NCBI GenBank assembly: GCA_009760855.2
Contig: WPIO01000050.1
Coordinates: 1,087,001-1,151,000, forward strand
Source: Cristatella mucedo
Lineage: Eukaryota; Bryozoa; Phylactolaemata; Cristatellidae
Direction of reading: 5' to 3'
DNA length: 64,000 nucleotides
In this document: piece after piece, positions 1 to 11,186 of the stretch
Position numbering within the stretch: position 1 is the first letter of the stretch
Layout: every line of letters starts with the position of its first letter
Notes under the pieces: generated by a model
Told to the model about the DNA's origin: nothing
Seen by the model: only the letters and a program-made list of their open reading frames with translations
The model's database searches: none
Made by a program: the position numbers and the translations under genes

Positions 1-2300
1 GAATTTTTATTATTATTATTATTATGGGCCAGTGGGCTGTTGGATTCGCTGTGTCCCAGTGGCATCTGGTGAAAGCTCAGCACTATCAGTTGGAGCTGCA
101 ACAGAAAATTAACAAAGAGAGACCGATTACATCTGCAGCAGCAACGAATAAGCATAACGAATGTCAAGGCCTTGTAGGGGCTTGCATTCAGCTTGGAGCC
201 TCGATGCCATCAATACCGACGGTTTTCGGGATCCGTGTCGGAATTCAACAGATTAGATCGTCGGTCTTCCATCAGCCAGCAAGCTGATGAACCTCCTTAA
301 AGCAGCAGGCCTCCAATCTCCTCTTTCTGCAAGAATCACTCGAACTATCTGTGACCCCGAGTATAGCTGGCAGCAGCCCGACTCACTCAATTCCACAGTC
401 CCCCCATCTCTCCCCCACGCGGGCCTGAGTGGGTCGCGGCTGAGCGATTCGTTAAGGAGTCGTCAAGACTTTCAAGGTTGAGGTTTCAAGGAAGAACAGT
501 CCAAGCAGCCCAAGCAAGAAGTGACAGCCGAGAGAGGTGCACGGTGGGTGACTGCCAGTGACAGCCGGATCAGGCAGGATCGGTGGAATTGCACCCTGAG
601 CTGGGCACACAAATGCATCAGATTCCTACCAGGCAGAAGGCTGTGAGTGGCTAGAATTGAGAATTCTGAAACTACCGGAACAATATTCCTTTTCACTGAC
701 GATGACGACGACGATCAAGAAAGACATAACCGAGAACTAAGACCAAGGGGTGTGCAGCTTGAGCATGAAAGGGACTACCTTTATCTTGCCGAAGGCAGCC
801 AATCATAAGAGAACTAAAAAAAGGGGCGGGGCATGCCGTTCAGTATGCAGCCTGCCGAGTCACTTCGGATCGCTCCGAGGGCAGCACAGGAAACAGCTGA
901 TTGCATGGAATATAGTGCATCGTAAAGTTAATCTGCGGCTCAGCTCTGCCACGGCCCAAGGTCCAGTCGGCGAGACAAGATACGTATGCTGACATAAAGT
1001 GCCACCATCTGGTGACAGCAATGCAGCAGCAAGGTATCTCACGAAGGACAGTGCTATCCTACACAATTGGCCGGCATGAAAAGACATTTAACAAAACCCT
1101 AAAACAGCATTTGTCTCTCGTGGTATTCGCCGGGTCCACCTGCATCGTCCTTTTCGGGTTAATCTGTGCCGAAGCTGCATGCTATTACTAACCATTTTGA
1201 CATGCTTGGTGTTGTTCATGGGGGGGGGGGTAACAAGAGCAGGATCACAGTTGCCCCATCGAATGCTTCTCACTTGGTGATTCGTGCTGTAACTGGGAAA
1301 AAACAAACAAAAAAAAACAAAGAACAATTTAGACACACTGCATGAAACCCTTTCTGCCCTGGCCTGCACTGGCTTTCCATCAAGAAGTCGACGACTCCAA
1401 GGTGCTGCCATTCTTTGGCTCCTCGGTTTACCAATCTGCAACAGTACTGGCTCCTCGGGCTACCCCCTCGAATCCTGCCAACTCGTCCGACTTGTGGTAG
1501 CTGTGCTGCCGCGCGAAAACTCCAAGCATTTTGAGACCACCTCTTTTGTTCCTATGCTTAATACTGCAGCTTATAACTCTCCAACCACCGACCCACGATT
1601 TCCACTCACTTGACGACGTATAAAGTAAAGCTAAAAATCAACCTGCTCCTCCCAGCATTTGCTTCGCCCTCGTGGGTAGCCACTCGTTTCGAAGAGCTTA
1701 TTCGTGCTGCAAATGTGCATGTCGTTATCACTAATCAGCTTGCACACTTCCTTTCCAGCTCGTGTGAAGTGCCTAGAATGATGAGATTTAGTTTGCCTGG
1801 TGTGCAAAGCAAACATATTACACTTGCTATTCTCTTTTATCTGAGAAATACATTTATTATTAAGATTTTAGGCACCAATCACTTGGCAAAGAGGGGAGGA
1901 GTCAGTGCTCTGTAAAAGTCAGATCAGCTGCCCATCCTAACCCTACGACAGAGCTTACTGATCGCAACAGCTTAGACTGGAGGACACCTGAGGGAGATTT
2001 AGCTATCTGACCTCTCGCAAAAAGAGCTGCATTTGAAGCAGCATGCCGACAGCAGAGCTGCATCTGCATTACCAGAGGCTCTTTGGCCCTTCCCTGTGCC
2101 TCTAAGGATCAAGTTCCAATCTAAAAAGACAGTATAGGGCTACAAGCAAGGATAAATACAAGCAATACATACAAGCAAGGTCACGGACGGCATAACTGGC
2201 AGAGCACGCAGTGGGCAGCAGGCAGATAACAGGCTGCGGAGAACAGGCTGTGGGCTGACAGCTTGCAAAACACCTTTCGGCCCCTCACTCAGCTCTCAGC
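1..2300. other. No gene recognised
   Basis: Begins with a (TTA)n run, perhaps the tail of an element to the left. Short frames only, none with recognisable protein similarity. A G-run occurs at 1219-1231. Confidence 0.6.
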
Positions 2301-2304
2301 TCTC

Positions 2305-2305
<1 letters not shown>

Positions 2306-2363
<58 letters not shown>

Positions 2364-2370
2364 CTCTCAG
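2306..2370 (+). repeat. (CT)n microsatellite
   Basis: CT run with one TTT interruption, preceded by three agctct units. Confidence 0.95.
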
Positions 2371-2477
2371 GGCTCAGCTCTCACATTGCAGTCAAGTTGA
2401 CTCACAGCTGTAAAATTCAAGGTCCCAGATGTAAATGTGCACTTACAAGGTCAAACTTTAGCTGAATTATGTCAAGC

Positions 2478-2626
2478 TGGTTCGGTCCAGCGGTTAAGGT
2501 GCTCGCCCCGACCAAGGCCAGGCTGAGGTCGTGGGCTCAAGCCCGGAGGCATATGTGAAGTGCCTGAATAGAGATTAAATTCTCTTGGGGCGCTATACAA
2601 ATGAATTGTATTTTAGTTGTATATAA
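2478..2626 (+). mobile_element. tRNA-derived SINE (family 1)
   Basis: Same head (ggtccagcggttaaggtgct, B-box-like gtgggctcaagccc) and LINE-A-like tail (tgcctgaatagagattaaat) as the 17.5-kb copy; ends caaatgaattgta. Confidence 0.82.
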
Positions 2627-3156
2627 CTATGGCGGCCAGCTGGGGTGTGCAGAGCTCGTCCAGTTTGGGCTGTGACTAGTCGGAGCCCCCAGCGGCAGAT
2701 GATGATGGCAAGCTTGATCAGATCGTCTACTTGTGAGAGCTTCGGCTGGACGGTTAGCCCAGCTGTTAACCAAAATGGGTGCCCCTTCCTAGACTTGTAC
2801 AGCATACTCGTACCTCATAGACTTGTACTCGGTACCAGTAAATAGAAGACTCGTACCGAGCTGAGCACCACGAAGGACTGCAATATAGGGTGCCCGAGAA
2901 AAAGCCTGCAGCAGCTAGTTTTTCGGAAAGATGGGATCTACCAAAGCACAAACGGCCCACCTCGTCTGCTATAGCTATCCAAGGACGACTAGATGAAATT
3001 GGGATCAAAAGCCGGGTGGAGGAGGTAGGCCAGTCTAGTGCCATCTCATTGCATGATTGACTGCGCTGGACCGTATCCATGACATGAGTTGGCCGGCCTC
3101 TTGCAAGAGAGGCTCGGGTGGCAGTCCAGATGCAGCTGGCTGGACCTGTACACGTG

Positions 3157-3178
3157 GATAGAGAGGGAGAGAGGAAGC

Positions 3179-3262
<84 letters not shown>

Positions 3263-3275
3263 CAGACAGAGAGAC

Positions 3276-3318
<43 letters not shown>

Positions 3319-3347
3319 GATAGAGGAAAGTAGATGGAGACACATTA

Positions 3348-3395
<48 letters not shown>

Positions 3396-3442
3396 AGAGA
3401 GACAGAGAGGAAAGTAGATGGAGAGAGACAGGGAGAGAGAGA
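3157..3442 (+). repeat. (GA)n-rich compound microsatellite
   Basis: GA run broken by GACA, GATA and GGGA units; ggaaagtagatggaga occurs twice (3325 and 3408), showing a local duplication. It creates long spurious RE/SL-repeat frames on both strands. Confidence 0.95.
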
Positions 3443-3896
3443 TTTGCCCCATCTCTCCCCTCTTACAGTGGGGCTGGGACCTGGGCCACCACTTGTTTTC
3501 ATGCCCTACCCCCAGACCATTACTAATGACCAAACAATGTAATTCCACTTGACTAGCAAATGCCCAAGTTCGTGTCAAATAACCATTATGATTGTGCACT
3601 ATAGTTTTTCCTTAATATCGGTTCTAGGCTGCCTACATAAAAATCTCATGGGTCTTGCCCTGTACATAAAAGTTGTTGCAGGTCTTCCCCCATACGAAAA
3701 TCTTATCTCCACCATAAGGTATCACCAGAACATCAAGCTGCATTCTTGCTCGTGGTTCTATTCCAGCGAGTTCTCTTCGGACACCTTTGCAGCACTTCTA
3801 TTCTTCACTTGCTTCTACTTACTTACCTGCCATGACAGGTCGGCTTGTCTCCCGGCCTCTGGCTCTCATCTTTCTCCTCTCTCTGCCTGCCGGCAC

Positions 3897-3898
<2 letters not shown>

Positions 3899-3976
<78 letters not shown>
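3899..3976 (+). repeat. (CT)n microsatellite
   Basis: Uninterrupted CT run of about 78 bp. Confidence 0.97.
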
Positions 3977-3978
<2 letters not shown>

Positions 3979-4691
3979 TTGCCAAGACATGTGCCTGTCC
4001 TACGAAGCGATTATACCGCCATGTCACTGACATAATGTAGTGTGATGATACCCCTTATTACGCTTCAGCACCCCACCAGACCGTTGGCAGACACTCAAAC
4101 CTTCTGCCATGGCCCAGCCCTGGGCAGCTAGAAGGCACACAAGCGACCCGATGGGGCTCCATCGACATTTGATCTCCTTTTAACTCGTTCCTCGACAACT
4201 CACTGCTCACTCGACGTCTCCGCGGCCTCGGAAACGGTTCACAAAGAGCCTGCATCCACAGACACCTCTCGTGAGCAGGCGGCTCAGCTGGTACAGCCAT
4301 TTGACAAGCCTCTTGATCTAGTGAATGACCACTGCTAATGCAGAACTGGCTCTGCCCACTGTACTGTTGCTGCCCCTGCTGCTACCTGGCCGTTGGCCAA
4401 GAATCAGCAGCTGCAGTGCTGTATGCAATCATGTCACTCTCAAGCAATCAGCCTGTGTAACAGCTGGTAATCAATAGATGATGAGACCCTTGGGACTGAG
4501 GTAGGAAAGCTCTCTACTGGTGGTCGGGGGGGGGGGGCAGTGCTTGCCTTCACCGATGCCCAGTTGCTTTGTGAGATCACATGAGAAGGAGCCATGTGAC
4601 CTTGCAGTGGTGAGCTGCCGGCCACATCGGTTTGACCTCCATTGTAGGCTACTTAAATGCAACGCAACAGATATGAATGTAGCTGGCGATT

Positions 4692-5168
4692 TTGACGAGA
4701 TACACAGCCCACCAGGCTAAGCATCCTACCACCAGCTTTTCGGAATCAAACTGTTTACCTCTACCTCGCACACATCTCAAATCCTTTGGAGACCGTGCCT
4801 TTCGATCGCATGCTCCCAAAGCCTGGAACCTGGAACTCCTACTTGCGTCGCAACATCTCCTGACTTGCCCACATTTAAAAAGAAATTAAAACGAACCTAT
4901 TTATCCCAGCATATAGTGGGTCCGGTCCCTGTGATTCGTCCTTTATGTGCTCATGCTTGCTGACAATGTGCATGTTGCCACTAATCAAACTTGCATGCCG
5001 ACCCTGTGCACGTCACCCCTAACCATGCTAGTCTTGCTGTTTATCGAGCACGATACCACTAACCATTCAATCGTGCTTCCTCCGAAGTAAATGTAAAGTG
5101 CATAGAAAGAAGCTAGGTTTTCCGGGGGTATTATATCAAATGCATTATTATTATTATTATTATTATTC
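4692..5168 (+). mobile_element. LINE family A 3' fragment
   Basis: Starts with a decayed C-terminal coding segment (FGDRAFRSHAPKAWNLELL) and continues through the 3' UTR to (ATT)n at 5147-5167. Confidence 0.82.
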
Positions 5169-6500
5169 TGGCATGATGCACCCCTATCGAAGATTCGCGG
5201 TTCCGGCACGTGGCCTGCATTAAGCCGAGTGAGTTTCCATTGGACGGCCAAGAATGCCAGCACTGACCGGTTGCAGCTGCCTAGCGACTCTGGCGCCCGA
5301 TCGGAGGGCTAGCAGGTACCACGTAAGTGAGACAAGACGGCAGGACAAGCTGCAGCCGGTTGCCAACTTTTCCCTCGGGTCATTGCTCGAGCTAGCCGCT
5401 CGGTACTTTCTTTCTCATTCCTTCTCAGTCCCCACTCTGATGCCTTTGGGCTAGCTTGCTAGCGGTCGATTCGGCACAGTTAGATATAGACAGTGAATCC
5501 AGTGTGATTACTGAGCAAGCAACACTATTCGACGCCGATAGCTGTTAGGGCTCTTCAGCTCCGGATGGATTGAATTGGCCAACGGTCGTCATGCTGTCAG
5601 GCTGTCGAATTTCGGTTCATCCAGGTTCTCGATGAGAGCCTGAGCATCCGGGGACACATCGGGGGGGGGGGTGAGGGGGACGAGGAAGAGCTGAGGGGCA
5701 ATATGCAAAAGCTCAGGCCTTCTTTTGCGCCGGCGAGTGTGCAGTGTGGCTGCCCGGACAGCTCTAGCCCAAGAGCTTCGATGCTTCGGCCTGCTAAGCA
5801 GAAGCTGCATTCAGGCCGTTTATAAGGCGATGGGAACTGAATAATGCAGCACGGCTGGTGGCCTCGAGGGTGTTGACCCACTGCTGTTCCACTCCTTTCT
5901 ATCAGCGGCCTTATCTAGCGAGCTGACATCCCAGGTGACCGACCAAGCTCTTACGTGCGACCAACGTGGGACGAACGGCCAGCTCGATGTGTATGACTGA
6001 TGTGAAGGCGTTGCCAGCCTGCAAGCGCAGATTCCAGAGGTTTGGTCAAAGCAAGCGCAGAGATTTGACAAGTACAGAGTTCCGGACGAAGGGCTTTTCA
6101 AGGCTCGTGGTAAAATATAAGAGGACAGGCACCTTCATCTGCGTTCATAGATAGCAGCCTTGGGCTGATGTCGAAACCTGACGGGCAGATGAGGACCTAA
6201 TGGGCTGCAGCAACTAGGCAGTCTCATAGGGGAAATCGAATGATCATTAGCCACTGAGTGCTGCACAGTCATTCAAAACATGGCTGCAGGCCATCGCGGT
6301 ACCGCTAGGATCCCTATCCTCTGCCACAATCGGTCAGCGATGCCGGTGCAAAAGACGCCGGAACAAGAAAGGCAGTGTAGTTTTACGGACCCTCGAGGCC
6401 GGCCACTGGATGGCATCGAACCCAGGACAGCTCTGTAATAAATAACACGAGGTGTTGGAGGGGCAGGCCAACGAAGGCCGAGTCTGGCAGGCCTGTCCAA
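5169..6500. other. No gene recognised
   Basis: Mixed-composition DNA after the LINE tail. Frames up to about 94 codons lack recognisable features; a G-run sits at 5662-5671. Confidence 0.55.
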
Positions 6501-6632
6501 GACGAAGCCTAGCCTCCACTAGTTTAGCAGAGCACTAGCGCCGGCTGAAGCCAGAGAACCAATCGATATTGAGCTTAGAGCCCAACTCGCTCGTAGGTCG
6601 CTTTGATCTGCAGACACGACCGCCGGCCAGAC

Positions 6633-6672
<40 letters not shown>

Positions 6673-7649
6673 TCTGCCCTTAGGCCACCGTGGTCGGCAG
6701 GCTGGCTGACGGCCGAATCGACGATGCATCGGCGATCGAGCCGTCGCCGAGCCGTAGCCGGCCCGTCGCCAAGCCGTCGCCAACCCCTCGTTTGCCTCAC
6801 TGTCGCCTCCGAGCTGAGCGATCTCCCTATCCATTGCACGGCGTCGGCTAGCCAGCTAGCAAGCTGGTACCGGCGAGCTGAGCTCCCTCTAGGAGTGCTC
6901 AGACGCCGCTAGGACGCTCACGGGAGCGGCCGGCGGCGGCCATCGAAGCAACGTGGCGAGACATTCGCCTCGCGGCTGCACCGAACGTCGCCGGCCGGTG
7001 GCCGAGGCGCTTCGGCCGCTGGCCCATCATGCCAAACTGCTTCGGCCTGCTTCGGCCAAACCTTCGTCGAGTCAAACTGCTCGCACCGCGGCGGCGCTCA
7101 AACTTACCAAATACAGCACGTTGAAGATATGCAACGTGACTTTCAAGCACATCATTAGCGACTTGGTTTTGAGTCGCTGCTTGTCCTGCTCGGAAAGGCC
7201 CGTCATCTTTGGAGGCGGCGGCTTCTGGCGTTCGCTTCACGACAGGAGCGAGCGAGCGAGCGGCGAGAGGCTCGAGAGCGAGGGAGCCACGCGGACGGAC
7301 GGGCGGCGGCGGCGGCGGCGCAGGACGATGAGCCGAGCGGTCCGGTCGATAAGCAGAGCGAGGCAGCAGCCGGGGCTACGTCACTGCCAGCCTGCCCCAG
7401 CGCTGGGGGCGCGGCGGCGAGCGGCGGCGCAGCGACGCTTGAGGGCGCCGCCGCGCGCGGCAGCGGACCGGAAAATCGGGCCCGCATCGTCCAGTCTGCC
7501 GCCAGCCGCGAGCGATTGGGCGGCACGCGTGAGCCCAGAGCCGCCTGCGTATAGGCGGCGGCCGGTGGCGGCGGCGGCTGCGGTAGTCCGACGGCACCGT
7601 CGCCGCCGCCAGCCTTCGCAGCCGCAGCCTAACCACCCCCATCCCCAAC
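6500..7649. other. GC-rich, CpG-rich block without a recognisable gene
   Basis: Dense CGG/GCC and CpG with a CTG microsatellite; long frames on both strands are what this composition predicts. It could be a CpG-rich promoter region or 5' exon of a gene that I cannot read. Confidence 0.5.
6634..6672 (+). repeat. (CTG)n microsatellite
   Basis: About eleven CTG units in GC-rich DNA; not within a supported gene. Confidence 0.92.
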
Positions 7650-7914
7650 GACATCTACTCTCCTACTGCCGACTACGCACGTCCTTTTCAGCGGTGCTGA
7701 GCTGCTACTTCTACGCTACTCACTACCTCAACTGCTCTCCTGACTCTGCTATGCTTCCCACTTTCTCTTTGTTGCGCGAGACGAAGTCTGTTGGCTACCG
7801 AATGCGTACCGAAAGCCGCTTAGGCTGTGAGTGCGCTATACAAAACTCTCCTGCGTAACACCCACATGGTCTATATGACTTTGTGGAGTTACAGACGGAG
7901 ATACATTACATTAC
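7650..7914 (+). mobile_element. LINE family B 3' end
   Basis: Near-identical to the 46-kb and 51-kb copies from atctactctcctactgccga through ggagatacattacattaca. By chance it forms the end of a long arginine-rich frame (6953-7858) that starts in unrelated GC-rich DNA. Confidence 0.87.
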
Positions 7915-8389
7915 ATCCCAAGTATGGCGCCGCAGAGCGGCGGTTGGTGCTGGGTGGGCGCTGCTGTCCGCGGTCCGGGTCCCCGACGTCCGGGGCGTCC
8001 GCCGAGGCGAGCTCGCTCGCTGCTTCGCTCCTTTGAGCACGAGGGGCCACGCGGCGGCGCGTGCCAGGGAGTGCGACAGCGAGTCGCCGCTCGGGTCGAG
8101 GCGCCGCCGTCGTTCGGCCATTCCCGCTCTCTACTGGGCCTTCGCCCTCGCCTTCCCGAGGGCGAGATGTGCGCGAGGCGCCTCGGGCGAACGGAGCCAA
8201 ACTGCGTCCTAGCAAACTGCAAGCGACGGCCGCTCGTACGAGTCGGGCGCGAGAACAGCGGACGTACAGGATCGCCGCGCGACTTTTAGGCGCGGCAGCC
8301 GGTACCGGTTACGCATAGTGTTGCGTCACGCCAACCCGCATATTCAAGAGCCCAGTTCGGAATCGTCAGTCCTCGAGCGGGGAGCATTC
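7915..8389. other. GC-rich block
   Basis: Continues the CpG-rich composition after the LINE B copy. Overlapping frames in several phases; none convincing. Confidence 0.5.
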
Positions 8390-8597
8390 AATGACACCTT
8401 GTTGAGAGCGTTGTGCGCGAGGCTTCCGCGTCCGGTCAGAACGAGGCCGCAAACACAACACTCCTGACGGAGCTAGTCTCAGCCGATGTGCGACTAATAC
8501 TGGCGACGTGCGAAACTTGCGGCATGGCCATAGACTTGTAGGTGCTCCAACCTGGCACATTCGGTACGCCGACAGTAGGAAGGAGGTAACAGTGAAG

Positions 8598-8668
<71 letters not shown>

Positions 8669-9020
8669 GGGCTAAACTGGAGCGAATATGAAGAGCGCCC
8701 ATATCTCAACATTGCAAGCTCATATCCGCTGGGTAGAGACGCCTAGGCGACAGTGATAGAGGATTACACACTTTCAACAGCGGCCATGCCTGTCATACAA
8801 TTACCGCTCTGCGGCCTGCTGCTAAATCAGCTCAAATGCCAGTACCAACTCTGGAAGGTCAACTGACTCGCTGTTTGGCGTCGGCTTATATGCGATCTCT
8901 TAGACATTGATTATTGCATAATCGCCTCACAGCCGTTACATTTCAGGAACCACGAATAATGAATATCGCTCATAATCTGGCTTATTTAGCCTCCCCCGCC
9001 GTTTCACTGCGCCAGATAAT
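8390..9020 (+). repeat. Diverged dispersed repeat, copy 1
   Basis: Shares ordered short matches with 28010-28360 and 29880-29930: the acttgtaggtgct block, tatgccgacagt-type block, ttcaacagcggccatg, and tagc..gccgccgtttcac. The copies are old. An (AT)n microsatellite sits inside this one at 8603-8662. I do not recognise the family. Confidence 0.55.
8603..8662 (+). repeat. (AT)n microsatellite
   Basis: About 30 AT units inside the dispersed repeat at 8.4-9.0 kb. Confidence 0.97.
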
Positions 9021-9799
9021 TAAAAAGACTCGAGTGGAGCCGAAACTCCCACCCTATTCTCGAGAACCCCGAGAATCTCGAGAACCCGGCACGGTACCCA
9101 AGCAAGCTATCTCGTCGTTCGATCGACAGGATACGAGCAACTTTAACATCGTGCACGGTTTTCGTGTAACGAGTTCGGAAGATAGGGCTTTTTTGTAAGC
9201 GACGACAGTCACGGAGATGGACGCCGGTTTTTCATGCGACGGCGAACCACGCGCACGGCGCTCGAGCTCGTAGCAAGCAGGGCGCCAAGGAAAGCGCGCG
9301 CTCCGCGCCGCTCCGTCTTTGACTTCCGCTTTGTTTCGTTTGACTGACTTGGCCCCGAGGCTCCGAGGCTGCGCTTCGCTGCTTGAGCAGCAGCGGCGGC
9401 GGCGGCGGCTAAACCGGCGCACGTGCGCCGACTGCGGCGAGTCCGGGCTGCTGCTGCGGCGGCCTCATCCGGTACCCAGAGGCTGAAGGCCTTAGAAATT
9501 GTAAACTTAATGTAAGCTCGATACCCTAAACCTTACAGCCCTAAACTCGAATCTCTAGCAAGCATCCAAACAAGCCTCGAGCCGTCTATGCGCTTGCTTG
9601 CCAGCGCTCGCAACTTCTCCTCGCGCCTGCGCAAGCCGAACTCTCGCGCCAGCGCGCCGAGCCGACCGCGACTCGGTGCGCTCTCTCGAAGCGTCGCCGC
9701 CCGCCGTCGTCTGCTCATGTCTTCGCCGTTGCTCGCGTCCGCTGATGCAGAGCCTTAGCTCGCACGAGCGACACTAATGTTCTAGCATAATCTGGGTCC
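9021..9799. other. No gene recognised
   Basis: GC-rich in the middle (9230-9480). tctcgagaacccc-type words repeat near 9058-9090. No protein similarity seen. Confidence 0.5.
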
Positions 9800-9950
9800 T
9801 TGCTCACGCCAAAGGTGCTTGTACTACACGCCCAAGTCCTGGGTTCGAGTCCTGCAGCAGGCCATTCTTTAGGGCTGCATTTGCCTACAGCAGGCAATCG
9901 TTTGTCGTAGTCTTTTTCCTGCAGCAGGCCATCCTTTATGGTAATTTTAT
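9800..9950 (+). mobile_element. Probable tRNA-derived SINE fragment
   Basis: aggtgcttgtactacacgcc and cctgggttcgagtcctgcag form a tRNA-like head with a B box. The phrase cctgcagcaggccat appears twice at 9850 and 9917. Confidence 0.45.
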
Positions 9951-11008
9951 TTAAGTTTTCAAGGTAGCGACCAAAGGGCTTCATTAAACTCTCGACGGCC
10001 TTTCCTATATGCTCAGACTGTCGGTCATTTTGCTCGAATGAGGGACGGCCCTCGCGTATTTGCAACCGTTATCGTTATAGCTGCCGCTTTATTACAGGTG
10101 CCTCGGCGGGCGTCTCTGCGGGCGTCTCGCTCGATTTACGCGGCGGCGCAGCTCGTTCGTGCCTGGGAGTCCGGAAATGGAAGCGACAGCGGCGAACGGA
10201 ATGTCTGCAGCCTGCTTACGAACAAGAACCGACAAAGTTCAACGCGCTCGGCGTGCCGCCCGGTAGCAGTGAGCGGCGAATTCAATTTCAAATTCCTTGC
10301 GAGATGATTACAAACGCATGCGCTGGTCCCGCTCCAGCTTAAAGCGATGGCGGCCGGCGAGGAGGCGACCCAGCGCCAGCGATCAGTTCGGCGAGCACCT
10401 ATCGGCTTCCGGCTGGCCCCAGTCCACTCAATCCTGGAGGCTGATTTCCTGGATTCGTCTTTCTCCTCTGCTGACTGCCGCCTCGCCGAAGAACTCCGCC
10501 CGCGGTGCTGCGACACCAATGCGCTTCAGCGCGTCAGCGTGCCCGTGGTTATAGTAATCAATGAGTTGTCGTGTACTCGTTCCAAGAGGGCGCGCCCGCA
10601 TCCTCTGTCGACTGTCAGCACTATCGGTATTGTCACGTCGACAAACCGCTGTAAAGAGTACGCGTTGTCACGTGGCGAACGTGCCAGAAGTGTACGCGAA
10701 AACATCGAGTTAGCTGCGTCCAAGCAATGCTAGCGTGCTATTGCAACAAGCTATCGCAACGTCAGTACGTACGCTACATCAGCCAGGTTGCGATTTTTTC
10801 TTATTTTTTATTATCTTCGTTTTATATTGGTTAGGAGATGGGTGCGTCATAACCTACGGCTTTCATCTGGTGAAAAAATGAAGCCCGAAGTGAACGCGAG
10901 TCAGGATTGTTGGGATTGCCTCCCCTCTGGACAGATGCGGGCGGCTGCTCTCTCGAGGAGTACGCACCCCAGAGAGCGCACACCCCAGAGAGCGCGCGGA
11001 ACCTGTTG
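9951..11008. other. No gene recognised
   Basis: GC-rich 10030-10540 and then AT-richer. caccccagagagcgc is directly repeated at 10966-10998. Frames of up to 128 codons without recognisable domains. Confidence 0.5.
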
Positions 11009-11186
11009 GCACACTAGGTAAGCCGGTTACTTTCACGACCTCGGCCCCGAGGTCGTGGGTCCTTCGATTCCTGCGGGGTGGGCGATCCTTTATCGTCGCT
11101 GCAAGCGGTGCTGATAGCCGTAAAGGCTCTCCTGTCGCTATACAAAAGGAGGCTGTTTAATCAGCTAGGATTTATTTATTATTAAA
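11009..11186 (+). mobile_element. tRNA-derived SINE (family 2)
   Basis: Head cactaggtaagccggttact and B-box-like gtcgtgggtccttcgattcc, body gctgcaagcggtgctgatag, end aatcagctaggatttattta. Four clear copies of this family lie in the window. Confidence 0.83.

Noticed and set aside
3035-3599. Long frames of repeated Ser-Leu or Arg-Glu on both strands
   Set aside because: They are direct translations of the (GA)n/(CT)n microsatellite, as are similar frames at 3787-4040, 44809-45168 and 48907-49277.
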